DNA of 64,000 nucleotides from Echinococcus granulosus (GCF_000524195.1 NW_020170440.1:389407-453406); one strand, 5' to 3'; positions 49,201 to 60,967 are shown, counted from the stretch's first letter. Notes: generated from the sequence alone by a model not told the origin. Program-made: numbers and translations.

Positions 49201-50982
49201 CATACCGGAAACGGAAGAGAGCTCTGTGTTAAAGCGGTTGCTGATTGGGCAAAGGGAAGAATGGCATTATGAGGCTGATGATGATGATCCACGCCATCAG
49301 AGAAAGGTGCAATGAATCATAAACGATGCCCATGAGGATTTGGATAAATAAGGGAATGAAAAGGGAGCACGATGATGGCCGAGGGAGGCCACCCAAGGAG
49401 AGGTGACTGTGTCCACCCAGCACAAACACACACACGCATACAGCCCACTTTTACAAAGGCGTGTGCACACACGCACAACACACAAAGACGGTGTGTGCGC
49501 CTATGCGCATCATCGGCGCTTGCGGCAGCATCAGCAACGCCAACTGTCCCTTTTCCCAAGAGAGACCTAAAAGCAGCGTAGCAACTGTCTCCCGTTGCCT
49601 GTCCACTCCTCCGAACTTGAAGGGAGAGTGCGAATATGCTCTTTTAGGCAAAATGTCCGCTCCATCATGTTATTATACCAATATTACCCACTGGTGCAGA
49701 GAGAGGAGGAAAGGCGCTTAGTTCTTCATCTTCGACCCATTCAAGCCCTGCGTACCAGGATGTGTCGATTAATAGATTAAAATGGTGGAAACAAGAGTTC
49801 CTCGGCAAAAGACATCAACTAAAATCCAAACAAGTGGAAAATTCAAACGGTAAGCAATAACCGTCATCTGATAGTCAGTAAAATTGGTTGGTGCAAGCCT
49901 AATTCTTGTAAAGACGAATAGGAAGCTGAAAGTTCGGTGAAATTTAAGAAAAGCTATGAAAGCAGTGGCAATTTATATTTGATATGCTAATAGAGTGACC
50001 AAAAAACAACTTCCCAAGCCTAAAAAATGAGAAAACAGCACAATGATAAGCATCCCAAGAAATCTATTCAGTAAGACGCTCTCAAACGTAAGGTTTACGT
50101 CCTCGACCGATTTATTACGAAGATACTGCTTTCACTTAGAAATACTAGAACAACAATCGTACATCTATAAAGGATTGAAATGCTGTTTGCAAAAGCCTGT
50201 GATGGACAATCGGCAGTAGAATCACTTGTAGCGGACGAGAAGACTAATTTTTCGGTAAAAGAAATGCCACGATTTTGGGATTTGTCGACATACGATGTCG
50301 AAAATGAGTCTAAACCCATTGGAAATTCAAATGAGAAAATGGGGATAAGTAAATAATTGCGAAATTGATGGCAAAAACGCAAATAGGAACGGATGCATTG
50401 CTTCCCGGGTACAAATTATGATTATTGAACTGCAAAATTAACAAAATAATGGTGCTGCCAACACCATCCCATTGTCAAGATGATCGTTACATTGGCTTTC
50501 GTCATTTTACGTACGGATTGCTAAGGGGAAAGACTAATCAAACGTCCAGAAAAATAAACGTATCTTGCTGTCTAACCATTGGCACATTTTAAAAGCTACA
50601 GAACTGCAGAAATAACTATAAACCATTGATTGAAGCAATTCAATGCTTTCGAGACACAAAAAATGGAAAATTTTAGTACATTGACACAAGTTTTAAGTGC
50701 TAGTACGATGTGAAGATGCTAAAAGTGAACCAAAACACAAACAGTTAAACTGGTGACTTTCGATGGAAAAGTTATTCTAAACAGCAACGTACTTGGAGTT
50801 TGACCCAGCATGTTGGAATAGCCCTCAATGCGGCCCAGGTCTGAAGGTCAAAATGGGAGACATCATCAATGATTGGGCCGTCAGAGGTAAAGTCGTAAGG
50901 CAGGGGTGTCCCCAGACAACTCTGTTTCAGTTGGCTATCGATTGGTTTGCAGCGACCTGCCACAGTGACTGTACAGTTGTCC
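36098..50982 (-). CDS. SMO: Smoothened homologue (Frizzled-class 7TM Hedgehog transducer), 15 exons, 5' end missing
   Basis: Smoothened carries the Hedgehog signal across the membrane and is held in check by Patched. I rebuilt exons (high to low coordinate): 50982-50793, 47751-47503, 46093-45924, 44004-43757, 43018-42597, 42217-41940, 41498-41270, 41190-41082, 40930-40565, 40234-39933, 39174-38891, 38781-38727, 38494-37629, 37079-36687, 36544-36098 (TGA). Phases agree at every junction except 47503/46093, where a small exon or another splice site is missing. Family marks: CLGTPLPY in the CRD, all ten CRD cysteines, ACRADG and GEP before TM3 (human VCRADGTMRLGEP), LSGLCLVG in ECL2 (human VSGICFVG), and WLETQRLF-FCQ matching human WERSFRDYVLCQ. 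Coding total is about 4.6 kb (about 1,535 residues) against 787 residues in human SMO; the excess lies in ICL2 and the tail. The initiating ATG and signal peptide must lie above 50982. Frizzled is excluded by the SMO-specific ECL motifs. Identification is firm; exact ends of some exons are inferred. Confidence 0.93.
40565..40930 (-). CDS. SMO: SMO exon: ECL3 and TM7
   Basis: ECL3 is long and Ser/Ala-rich and includes a run of alanines. TM7 is PILLNLFTYLMSNLVFASMC, followed by KHKWLSLLRR. The end is taken at CGCAG|GTACAT; a second donor at 40523 (TTAAA|GTAATC), also phase 2, would add 14 residues. Confidence 0.82.
41082..41190 (-). CDS. SMO: SMO exon: TM6
   Basis: TM6 helix (IYILTLTALLTFSAGV) followed by EPKWLETQRLF, the counterpart of human QAEWERSFRDYV. 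Donor CTCTT|GTATGT (phase 2) joins to C-TGT-CAA, giving F-C-Q as in human LCQ. Confidence 0.88.
41270..41498 (-). CDS. SMO: SMO exon: ECL2, TM5, ICL3
   Basis: Encodes IDGEPLSGLCLVG (human VDGDSVSGICFVG), the TM5 helix (YCAMVVAPLVLCLFLKV) and ICL3. Donor TACG|GTACGT. ECL2 keeps the cysteine expected for the disulfide to TM3/ECL1. Confidence 0.9.
41940..42217 (-). CDS. SMO: SMO exon: expanded ICL2 (second part) and TM4
   Basis: Starts at TTTGGCAG|CACC, restores phase exactly and ends TCTGAA|GTGAGT. The first 65 or so residues are extra loop; the last part is TM4 (CIRIAAFAVPVVFALIGLTA), matching human LTWSLPFVLTVAILAVAQ. Confidence 0.85.
42597..43018 (-). CDS. SMO: SMO exon: TM3 and expanded ICL2 (first part)
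   Basis: Encodes TM3 (ILCVICFMLVYIPMLAVALW) and then AAFHT, matching human YAWHTSF. It continues for about 100 residues of Arg/Ser/Pro/Gly-rich sequence absent from vertebrate SMO. Donor AAAAAG|GTAAGG is strong (phase 1). An internal GGAG|GTGTGT in the same phase could be an alternative donor that would shorten the loop. Confidence 0.85.
43757..44004 (-). CDS. SMO: SMO exon: ICL1, TM2, ECL1
   Basis: Acceptor TTTTTAG, donor CTCA|GTGAGT (phase 2). It encodes FTLRLIR, a Gly/Thr-rich ICL1, a TM2 helix (ALTFIHLAFLIGCLGLLIP) and ACRADGSVRVGEP, one of the most diagnostic SMO stretches. Confidence 0.9.
44481..44640 (-). repeat. Repeat unit inside a SMO intron
   Basis: TTTAACTCTCGATTTAGGG, TGGGTCATGCCGGTAGCC and GTACAGTCTCGGGGCGCTGT. 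It is inserted in the intron between the TM1 and TM2 exons, in the same orientation as the gene. Confidence 0.7.
45924..46093 (-). CDS. SMO: SMO exon: CRD-to-TM1 linker and TM1
   Basis: Encodes KCPQRLV ... ATCAFPCRSPIY followed by a hydrophobic helix (FAAAVAGILVNVCVL). This lines up with human QCEVPLV ... CGIQCQNPLFT ... AAFGAVTGLCTL. Three linker cysteines are conserved. Donor CTT|GTAGGT in phase 0 joins FTL of the next exon, giving the family's L-FTL at the end of TM1. The 5' boundary (CATAG|TTGC) is a guess. Confidence 0.8.
47503..47751 (-). CDS. SMO: SMO exon: second half of cysteine-rich domain
   Basis: Starts IFLCTVYVPEC, matching human PLLCAVYMPKC, and joins the previous exon in phase 0. 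It carries the remaining six CRD cysteines (LCT, PEC, MCL, ACP, QCD, PVC). Its linker is longer than in human SMO and rich in S, T and A. The donor I chose (CGGCAG|GTTGGC) is weak and its phase does not fit the next exon, so this 3' boundary is uncertain. Confidence 0.8.
49424..49497. repeat. CA/TG-rich microsatellite-like stretch
   Basis: Interrupted (CA)n around ACAAACACACACACGCATAC and GTGTGCACACACGCACAACA. It lies in the long SMO intron and creates spurious Cys/Val-rich open frames on the minus strand. Confidence 0.6.
50793..50982 (-). CDS. SMO: SMO exon: first half of cysteine-rich domain
   Basis: Follows a good acceptor (poly-T then GCTGGCAG) and ends CTCCAA|GTACGT in phase 0. It encodes 63 residues with four of the ten CRD cysteines: NC, RC, SCLGTPLPY and TCW. 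The human match is NVCLGSVLPY ... RNAPRCW. The exon opens with one base of a split codon, so an upstream exon with the signal peptide exists but was not recognised. Confidence 0.88.
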
Positions 50983-52359
50983 CTGCCAGCAAAAAAAATA
51001 GTTTCTGATCTAATTCAGACTGTGCACTCATGCCAAACTGAAATAAAGGATGGGATCAGATAGAGGTCAGATATTTACTTGTGACGACTTATCATCCCGC
51101 ACAGTAGCTTAAACAGAGAGGAAATCACAATTAAGAGAATCTGTAATCAGTTCTGATGAGCCGATGCATAAAATGGACTGTTATTAAACGTCATCTTACA
51201 CAAAAATTGTACTTGAGATCAGAACTACACCTAACTCATGACTGAAAGTATTCAGATAGCAATCGGAGGAAAACACCAGCCAAAGAAAAGTAATTAAATA
51301 GTACATGTAAATGTATAAGTAATGCAAAAATCCTAGTAACAAATCATGTCGACTCCTATCTACAATATATTGAGGAGAATTTCATTAGTCGGTTGTAGTG
51401 CCCTCAATTGAACTCATTACCAGATTATGGACAAAAAATCCAACTATATTTGGAATAAAGAAATAGGGACTTACTGATTGTGGAGCCACTTATTGGTGTC
51501 TAGAGCAGAGATCTCCCCATGGGACAACGAGAAAACGAATGATAGCAAAAACAGTGATAGAGTCTATGGAAAAACAATGGATTCCGGAAATCCTCAAAAC
51601 TACCCTTCCATCAAAAAACAGGGAAAGATAACACATTCTTCTGTTTCATAAAATACAACCCCCGATCAATACGGAACCCCTACCATATGCTTGCATTTCT
51701 GGCCTTCAAAATGTGTATAACCAAGCCGCCACTGCGCACAGTAAATTAAACAAATCCTGAGGTTGTTTGCAAAAAAATCAATTTTAGCACGCTTTTATTG
51801 CCAGCTTTACTTACTTTCGTGAGTAAGTTATAAACAAAAAGACCTTTTTTGTATGATAAGGATGGACTTACACCCAAACCTTTAATTGCACTTTAGACAC
51901 TGCCATTTACACAAGTGTAATGCACCAAACAATAATATGCGCGCTTGTATGAATTGGACTTCCGAATAACTTGCGCTATGCCTGTGGTTTAGTTAATCTA
52001 CTAGTTTTGTCTAGACCAGCGCCATTCATAGTGAATTTGTCACAAAAAAATAACTAAAACTGCCTTAGAAGTCTTGTCAATTGCTCAGATTTCATTCCTT
52101 TGCGTCCGTCTGCTTTGTCTATCTGTGGCGTCATAGCAACCACTGCTGTTCATAGTTGAATATTGTCTAAAGGCATTCGCCACAGCTAACAAGTTATTCA
52201 TTCTTTATTTTGCTAATGCATAATTTTTAGCTTTCTGCTTAGAAGACTGTCAGGTTGTAGCCTAACACGGCTTTGTTGTGTGAAATGCATTTGTTTTCTT
52301 TAAAAAGACTTTGAGTTTGCATGCAACTTGAAGTTTTTCTCTTAATAAAATTGGTAACG
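50983..52359. other. Divergent interval between SMO and ZFAND
   Basis: About 1.4 kb of AT-rich DNA between the first traced SMO exon (minus) and the ZFAND start (plus). It must hold the ZFAND promoter and may hold the SMO first exon, though no ATG with a signal-peptide-like run was found on the minus strand. Confidence 0.45.
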
Positions 52360-53575
52360 ATGACCTTGGGAGAAACGCTTCAGAAGAACTGTCATAACAA
52401 TTTGTTATGCAAAAATGGGTGTGGATTCTACGGAACATTAGAAAACCAGGGATACTGTTCGGCATGCTATAAGCTCATTGTGGGAGAGGATCCGCAAATA
52501 ACAAAACCTAATCTCGACGCTTCTTTGGGTATTTCCTCTTTTATTAAATTCCTCAATCTTTTGAAGCTTTCAATGAATTAAATTGCTTTAGCATAATATG
52601 CTTATTATTTTTATTTATTTCTGAAATGATGCAGATGTCGCCAAATTGAGTTATTCTAAATTACAAAATGAACCAAATCCTGTAGAAGCTGTACCCACCC
52701 AGAATACTGCTAGACGCAGTTTATGTAAGCATTTATTGCTTATCTTACTAATAAATTTTTATTATCATTGCTTTTTTCGCAATACTGAGCGTTTTAGTGC
52801 CTAAAATTTTATCGAATAATAGAGTATTTGGCTAGGTACCCTCCACAAACTAGCCAATTAAGTCTTCCAGCAATGTCGATTTCAGTACAATTATGCATTC
52901 TTAATGCAGTTCATTTTGTACACTTTTCTGGGGAAAACAGAGTTAGGGGAAATGCTAATTTTATTTTTGGTACCAGCATTTTTCAATTTTTATTCACGTA
53001 GACACTAACTACTTTAAAACAATGGTGTCTTGTGATTCACAGAGTGTTGAATCGTGATCATTCGTGATATAGTCAAACTTGTAATTGGATACCCATTTCT
53101 GAGTTGCTTTCGCAGCACTGTTCAAGAGTTGCTCTCTTTAAACCTATCCAAGTAAGAGACACGGCAAGTTATCAGTTATGGCCACACAAAACACTGGTGT
53201 GTTTCTGTGCAAATTTGATTTAGCTATCATCAAGCGATATTAAAACATTCCATATTTATGGCCCACTTTTATTTCTTCTTGCCGTTTCAGCACCCAATGT
53301 CGTGCGCTGTGGGGTGTGCAACAAACGACTTAGCTTGATAGGTGAGTGGATCAGAGGATCATTTCGTGGCTGATATCTCATTCGTGGTGCAACTTTTTGC
53401 ATTTTTTTCCTTGTTATTAGAGCAGGGCATTGTATGTGCCTGTGGTGGAGTTTTCTGTACCACACATCGCTTTGCCGACAGCCACAACTGCGCTTTTGAT
53501 TATCAGTCGCACGAGCGGGAACGACTGCGCAAGGCCAACCCGACGGTATCAGGCGAAAAAGTGAGGAAAATTTGA
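52360..53575 (+). CDS. ZFAND6-like: A20/AN1-type zinc finger protein (ZFAND5/ZFAND6 family), complete
   Basis: Proteins of this family bind ubiquitin through the A20 finger and act in ubiquitin-proteasome turnover and stress responses. Exons 52360-52528, 52635-52724, 53291-53341 and 53421-53575 join in phase 1 at all three introns and give 154 residues. The A20 finger has C17, C21, C33 and C36 (LCKNGCGFYG ... YCSACYK). The AN1 finger has C93, C96, C109, C111, C116, H119, H125 and C127, the exact family spacing. The C terminus, NPTVSGEKVRKI, matches human NPVVVGEKIQKI. The start is the ATG closest to the A20 finger; an in-frame ATG at 52321 would add 13 hydrophobic residues and is less likely. 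Length is typical or slightly short (human ZFAND6 about 208), with a reduced linker. ZFAND5 or ZFAND3/AN1 paralogues cannot be told apart here. Confidence 0.93.
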
Positions 53576-56500
53576 CATTCAACACTGCTTTAGCCCACCT
53601 TACTACTTCCATTTTGCACCTTCTACCTCCAGCCTTATTTGTGCGCGATCAGATTGTTAGATCAGCTTTTATAGTCTTAACTTCCCAACGCTATGATTTT
53701 GGTTGCTGTTTTTATGTGCATGCTCGTCTTTTTATTTGTCTTGTAAGGAGAAAAAAGATATAAGAAAAGGGGCTGTGAGCAAACATATATAAAATAATTC
53801 TGTTTTATGCATCTCATAGTGATCGATTTTGTCTTTTTGGCTGTGGATGACTGGCGACGGTATAGCGATGCCAACCGTATTTTAATTCTACACCCAACTT
53901 AAACAAACCTTTCGTGGGTGATCGTAAAACTACAAAAGGCATTTTTTGCTTGTCTAATTTGAAATATTAGGGTTGTTTGTGCAAAGTTGAGAATTAGTCC
54001 AAAATCTGATGCATGTTCTCCTTGAGTTTCTAAGTACCACTTACATGAAGAGAAGGTTGTCTAAGCAAGCTTTGGTAACACTAGCCATGGCGTGGCTCGC
54101 ATTTCATGAACCAAATAAGTCATCTGCCTATTTGATCAGGCGTCTTGGTCCATTTGGTTGTCAGTGGACATAATCATTTCGCACAGAGCTGCGATGGTAA
54201 ATGTCAGTTGTGGTCCGTTAGCATTCTCAAGCTCTAGTATGTTAGAATTATATTGTATTCATTTGATATACCGTTACAATGCTGAGTTGGCAGGACTACA
54301 TCGTGCTACCACTTCGCGAGTTTTCTGAGAAGTACGGACAGCCTTGTCAGAGCTTTTACTCCGTGAGGGAATTCTACTGGCCTTTTAGATACCGCCTTTA
54401 AGAGAATGTGAAACCCAAAACAGAAGCTGATATGATGTTTTGAATCAGGATTCTTGAATAGTTCCCATTTGGCTAACCGTTGTTTCAAAACAGTCCCAAT
54501 CCACGAATGGTGCTCCGAATAGTAGCAGAGGTTGAATTCTCATTTTTTCCTCCGCCTGCCCACGATTTCCTACTCTATGGTCAAGAGGATTAGTTTGGTG
54601 GTGTTTTGATGCATTGTTTGCAAATGAGGTTAAACAGGTTAGAGAAAATCTACAGAGGTGAGAGTTTGTATTTTATCAAGAAATTAGAGGTTTTATAAAA
54701 TTTTCGGGATTTTTACCGGCTCGGTGGCCTGTCTTTGTAAAGTTGAGGTCAAGTAGGCACATGTTACAGGTAAGGTTGCATTTGGTGAATCATTTTTAAT
54801 GTAAAATCCATCTTGCTAAGTTGAATGCATATATCTCGTACAATTTGGTCCCCTGGGGTCCCAAAAGGTGGTTGTAACAGCTTTACAGATTGTGGTTTTC
54901 ATGAAAAAGCAAAACGCAAGGGCAAGTCGTACTTTGTCAAAGGGTTATTTTCACTTCCCGGGTTCATTGTTCGCATTTTTTCTGGCTATTTCTTAACAGA
55001 CACAGCTTTACTGTTCTACTTAAGCATTATCGGTTTCCCAACCACTCGAAGTAAATGTGGGTAGCAGGGCTACCTGATGTTCCCTTTGCAACTGGTGCAT
55101 CATTGGACAGTGTATTTGCATGTCTCCGCTAAGCGCTAAGGCCCTCCATTAAAGGTGACTTCAATGTTTAGACTAAAACACGCCTGAACGGTTGCCATCT
55201 CTTTGATATACCACAATAATGCAGCTTAGATGGTGCCCAAGAAACATAGTGAGCAGTGCTGAAGCACAACTTTTACCCTAAGACGGTAGCATAATCATCA
55301 ATTTCGGTAATTCGATACAGCAGGATAGTCACATGTGATCCAACAGGATCCGAGTACTTTCCGACAATAGGCACCAAAAGTCAGTAGCTAGTTTGAAATT
55401 CTGTGCTTCAGCACAGATTGACTAATTCGTCTGGATGTGGTAGTGGGACGCACTGACACTTGAGGGTGATGGGTAACCGTCGAGTGATCGGCATTTCTGT
55501 CCAGCAATCCGCTTTAGCCTCCTTTAATGCATTTACAATGAACAAAGTTTAAGATTATTACCAAAGACATCAAGGTGGGTTTATGGCGGTACTCGAATGA
55601 CAAAGATCGGTAGCGCACCCAATTTAGTTGCATGAATCCTTTGGTGTCCCTCTCCTCGAATCGGCCGTGTCGGCAAGAAAGATCGAGCTCTCTTCGTACC
55701 ATTTATGCTACCAGCTTATACACATTGCCAATTTCCTTTAAGAGAGTTAAATTTGCTTTACAACACTTACCTTTGCTGGTGGATTTGGAGCGGCAAACTT
55801 GGAGAAGAATTGGTGATTTGGTAGTTAGGAGAACAAGAAGCCGATTCACATAACTACTGCCCAGTGAACAGACATGTGATGGGTGACAGCGTAGCCCGTC
55901 ACGTTGCAGTACTTATTTCTCACAACAAGCTTGTTTCTACTTACACCCCAACAAGTAGCATATTTGTTTACGAAATGCACTTTTATAGGTAAATTGGTAG
56001 ATTTGGGCTTGCACATTCACCTGTAGTTAAATATTATTGGCAAATGAAAAAGGGTTTCGCAAAGCTGTATTGACTAAGGAGACTCCTAAACACTTAAAAA
56101 TCTCAAAATCTGCTCTTCAAATTGAGGGATTCATTCTAGGAAGCAGACGCATTTGGTTGCTTCGCGATTTCCGAAGTCTCGGCCAAGAATGCTCGATGGG
56201 TGGGCATGTTGTTCCACTAAAGAAAGAGAGGTTTATTCAAAATGTATATATATATATATATCTGTTTTAAGGAGAATTTGTTTTGTCCTACACAGACTCG
56301 ACTGACTTGAGCAACCACCTACGGTTGATTATGAGAGCATAGATCCGTTTTGGAAGTTGGCACTGCCGGAATTGTGGAATGACAAATCTTATGCAAAAAT
56401 GATCACTGGACGAAACATCTGTGGATCTGTGAAGCTAATACCTACTCTTTTGCTGCTAAAGTTTACATCTTTGAAGTCGACTTGATTTGGCAAACACTAA

Positions 56501-56986
56501 ATCAACTGACATAAAATGCATGACATTTTGTATTGAGCATTTACTATGACTGGAATATATAGCCAGATGGCGAACAACTTAAATTGTCTTCAGCGAGATA
56601 AAAGAGGCAATAGACTGAATGGATAAATGAACCTAAGGCATAGTGAGGGTGATTGCCTAGACTATGGAACGTTTCTACAGGGGTTAAAGATAAGGTGAAC
56701 GGGGGAGAATATGGCAATATCTCGTGGTCGCTCACAATCACATTTCTTTGCTTATATTTTTATTGACAGCCTTTATAGCCGTCTTACTACTGTTATAACC
56801 CAATTCTTTTTTATGCCCTCTTTTATAATTGACCACCTTTATTAAGTCTGTGCAATATTTTGTGAATTCCAGCTCCCAAGAACAACTTTGCCTTCATGTA
56901 AATGATCTTACAGGTTCCATTTCGACGAAACTATTAAAGATCGTGTTGCCTTACGGTACATGATAGCACTTGGAGGTGTTGGTAAT

Positions 56987-57486
56987 GTAGCACTACAAGA
57001 CTTTATTGAAGATGAAGGAAGAAAATAGTAGGATGGGAAATGTATTATAGACGAACAGAAGGGCTTGGAGGCTGCTACCATGGGCCGGAGGTCACTCTAC
57101 CTGGCAGAGCTACAATAACCGGCGCCTTTAGTTCGCGTGTAACTACAATTGAGAGCGAATTATATGCCTAAGATTTTGTTTCTTGTTTTGGAGTCAATGG
57201 CGTCCACTCCATCAGAGATTCCAAAAACACATTCAAAAGAACGTTTTTTACACCAAAGCATCAATAAAAACGAGTCATGGCCTCCGAAACAACAAAATCT
57301 TAGGCATACATTTTACTTCCTATTGTCGTTGCTAGCGAACTGAAGGCGCCGGTGATTGTACCTCTGCCAGGCAGAGTGACCTCCGGCCCATGGCAGTAGC
57401 CTCCAAGCCCTTCTGTTTGTCTATAATACATTTCCCATCTTACTATTTTCTTCCTTCATCTTCAATAAAGTCTTGTAGTGCTACAG
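56987..57486. repeat. Long inverted repeat (hairpin) built from two repeat units
   Basis: The left arm starts TGTAGCACTACAAGACTTTA and the right arm ends with its complement. The first 155 bp of each arm match with only a handful of differences and are family units (GGCTTGGAGGCTGCTACCAT, CACTCTACCTGGCAGAGCTA). Homology continues less strictly inward, e.g. ATGCCTAAGATTTTGTT on the left and its complement on the right, to a centre near 57240. Confidence 0.85.
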
Positions 57487-57647
57487 TAAGAGAGCTGCAC
57501 ACATCGATAGCAGTGGGTGTGGACCTCAAGACTTTCAGATGGCAAAATTACTTCAACAATTAGGTAAAAATCACCTTTTAACATCTCACTTTAGTGTAGT
57601 TTTGTGAGAATTTTCAGACAGGTGCTGAACATTCCACCTGAATACTG

Positions 57648-57673
57648 CATGGAAACATTGTGTTTCCATGGCT
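57648..57673. repeat. Short perfect hairpin
   Basis: CATGGAAACA-TTG-TGTTTCCATG, ten-base arms around a three-base loop. No neighbouring element explains it. Confidence 0.6.
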
Positions 57674-59978
57674 TTATCCTCCTCCTTCTCCTCCTTCATT
57701 TGGTTGAATGGCTTTGGAGAGAGACAGATTTGAAGAACAATCCTTCCTTATTATTCGATAAGAATATAATTTATTAGAAGACGGCTAAGCAGAGGGATTT
57801 GCACTGCAATCCAATCCAAGTAGTCAGGTCTGCTTCACTAGACCTACCGCAGAGAAGGTTTAGGAGGAAGTCAAGGCATTCCCATGACTTATTTAAGTGG
57901 GATTGCATGTGTACTAGGTTCTACAAATAAGGGAGATAAAATTTGTGAATCAAAGAAGGTAAATTCATGCTCATCAAACACAAGCCGCTCCTCATTTCTA
58001 CCTTGGCTTAGAGAGGAGGAGAAAGGCATATCAGAGAAGCAGACATCGAGTGAGAGGGAGAGAGAATACGATTTCTATTTTCCAAAAGATGCTATGCATG
58101 GGTTAAAGCAGTGTTCCATCATAACCGGATGTCAAATTTGTGCTAACATTTGATCTGATTGCGAACACGTGGCCTAATGGTAAAGTGTTAACTGAATTTC
58201 CCGCCAAAGGGTGGTGAAAATAAGGCAAAATATATCCTTTAATGGCACGCCCTTCATTGGATAGCCTTTTATTCTTCGGCTATCAGTCACGAGTGGAATG
58301 TCCCTTTACTCCTTTCAAAGTTAAGATTTGAACTTCACATCGTCGAAATTTCGTAAATGCTTGGTGTTTAGGTTAAACTATCCCCATGCTTCATGCGCTC
58401 CTTCTGCCATCAGATATTAAATCTATGTGAGCAAGTGAACGAGCGTCAGTAGCCAAGATAAATGTGGAAGACTCCCGTGTAGTGTATGCGACAAAGACAA
58501 TCAGGATGCCAGGTCTACTTTTCATTCAGTCAATAGGAATGACTGCTGCCCTGAAAAGTGGTTTTGTTCTTTTAGGAAATAGGCGAAGAATTAAAAAGAC
58601 TGTCATGATGTTTCGGCTGAGGGGTTCTAGGCTTGTGGCAACCGTGTATACACAGTTATCACAGCAGATTGTTATTTGCTAGTGCGCACTTAAGAGGAGC
58701 AGAGTATGTTATTACAATGTATGAAATTAGGGACAGGCCGAAACAATTTTAGGCTGCCTCTGCCATTCACGGTGGCACTTATTTACACCAAAATTGGCAT
58801 CCTTCTTGGTCTGCATCCACTTCAGTTCATTGACGGGCGTCAAAGCAGCATCTCAAGGGCAGCATTCCAAAGCCCTATAAAATGACCAATTTTAAGTCAG
58901 CTTGCTTCATATTAAGGATTTCTGTCCCTATGTGTGCTTCTGATTACATAATCAAAGTGTGTGTTTCATACAAGTGATTTCAGTTGCTAATCAACGGCCG
59001 TGATGACGAAGTCATGCTGCTGCTTTTGGCATGCAAGTTTGCAGGGGGAAATCGAATGAGCCATCTTTGAACTAAATAAGGTAAGATAAGAAGCTGAAAA
59101 TTTCCCATCAATGTGCTGAGACAGAGGTCATAGGTCAAGTAAGGAACAGGGAGCATACTTTATAGGTGGGTAAGTTTCTAGCACATTTTTTCATAGTTGG
59201 CCGATTGCAGTATTTCCTGATTCACTATTCACAAAAGAACAAAAGAATAGACTCGACTACAAGCAAATTGCATGTCATAAGTCAGTCGGCATACTATTAA
59301 CGTGTGGGGTTGCCAAATACCATGTAGCTGGTGTACATGGTCCTTGAGATTTAAACGCTCAGAGAAGCAATGACTTAAAGAGGGCAGAGTGACAATGTCA
59401 CATCCAGATGACGTGATTGGTAAGCTTGCCGACAAGAATTATATTCGCTAGATCCGTGAATAAAACTTTGATGACTTGACAAAGTAGAGTGTTTTAGGTG
59501 GAGAAGACCTAAACTGGCTTGTACTATTTGATCCTGTATCAAGGAATGAAATATTTTTTGCACACAGGGATCACCTATGAAGAAAGCAGCCTCATTGACT
59601 TATACGATGGTGTGATTTGAAGTGCACGTCATCTGAGTGTCTTGAAGGGTAAAAAAGGTTGTGTTTTATTAAGCCACCAATCTGAGTCAATGTGTTACAC
59701 ATACAGATCGTAGCTGGTAAAACAGAATTGGATTTCATCTGGTTGGCTGTCACTCAAGTCGCAAAGCCGAATAGAGCTATCGCCTTCAAGGTAGAGACTT
59801 TCACTACCAGATCGAATTGATTAATTTGGCAACTGACAAGCAATTAAATTAGAGCATCACAATAAGGTTAATTTAGCCAATCATCTCTACGCCTTTCTTA
59901 ATTCTACCTTTTAAAATCTAGATAAATTATTCTTTCGCTTGGAACTCATTTAAGTTCCATGAGGATTAAATGTGTACA

Positions 59979-60120
59979 GTAGCGCCTTCAGACATTCCTA
60001 AAGCCGAAATACGGCTTAAAACTCCAGTGAAAGAGGTATTCTGGTGCAGCAGAGGGGGCGGAGGGGTGTACTGGCATGGCTCAGAGGCCAAATCATCTGA
60101 GAGACGTAGAATGGGGAGCT
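59979..60120 (+). repeat. Repeat unit
   Basis: AGTAGCGCCTTCAGACATTCC, GTACTGGCATGGCTCAGAGG and AGACGTAGAATGGGGAGCT are family blocks; the middle is diverged. Confidence 0.65.
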
Positions 60121-60537
60121 AACAATTGACCTGTTCGCAAGACCAAGTGTTAAGCAAATACACCTATGCCCCCAAAATCGCCTTCCTTTAAGCACTCGGG
60201 CTGCGATGAAGGCCAAGGGGATGGAATTCTACTTTTCATGGTAAATTAAATGCGATTTTATTAGGGCGTCCGCCTAGTCAGTCAGCATGAGTAAAAAAGA
60301 GAGTGAAAGTACGGGGAAATGTTAAACGACTTGTTTGGTGGGCATTGCAAGATGGACACAGTTAAGTGAGGAGCGGTTGATCTAATTTTAAAAAATGAGA
60401 TTGAAAAATTAAAGCACTAGAATTTGTTGTCTATCTACTCACTGATCAAAAAGGGGTCACACAAGAAAGCGGCATGTCACTTTAGTGTGACCTAGACAGC
60501 GTGACCCATTTTCTACTACTTTTCTTGACTTTGAAAA

Positions 60538-60690
60538 CGTGCCACCTAGGTGCTCCACCAATGTACTTCAGCCGGGTAACCTGGCCTTCGGGCCAGTCCA
60601 GTAGCCATTCGGCCCTTCCACATGCAACCAGTGCATACGCTACCGGATTATTATGGCTTCTTTCGTCTTCAAAGCTGCCTGAGGGCACCA
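60538..60690 (-). repeat. Repeat unit
   Basis: Reversed: GTGCCACCTAGGTGCTCCAC, TGGCCTTCGGGCCAGTCCAG and GCTTCTTTCGTCTTCAAAGC. It faces the previous copy. Confidence 0.65.
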
Positions 60691-60967
60691 TAATCGCCTC
60701 AATCACTAGTTCTTTAACGCTAAAAAAATTAGTTTAACTAGTCGTCAAGACCCTTAGTACAACGACTGAGCTGAAACACAAACGGACACATTGAGGTGTT
60801 TGCCTCAAGGTACCCACTTGATCCAATCTTCCAAGAATGCGAGTCGAAATAAATAAGGTGGGAGTTCCACGTTGTCAACAAAGTTGAGCAATGCAGAATA
60901 CGCCTTGACAGAAAAGGCACTTTTTGCTTCCGGTTGCAATGAGCGTGAGGTCAGCAACTAATAACCA

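Noticed and set aside
49229..49721. Several open frames on both strands, one Cys/Val-rich and one with a hydrophobic run
   Set aside because: They arise from the CA/TG microsatellite in a SMO intron, and no splice phase links them to SMO.
57149..57343. Open frame of 64 codons
   Set aside because: Lies in the centre of the 500-bp hairpin and has no homologue.
58151..58235. Possible tRNA gene (TGGCCTAATGG A-box-like)
   Set aside because: No B-box (GGTTCRANNCC), no pairing acceptor stem and no clear anticodon arm.
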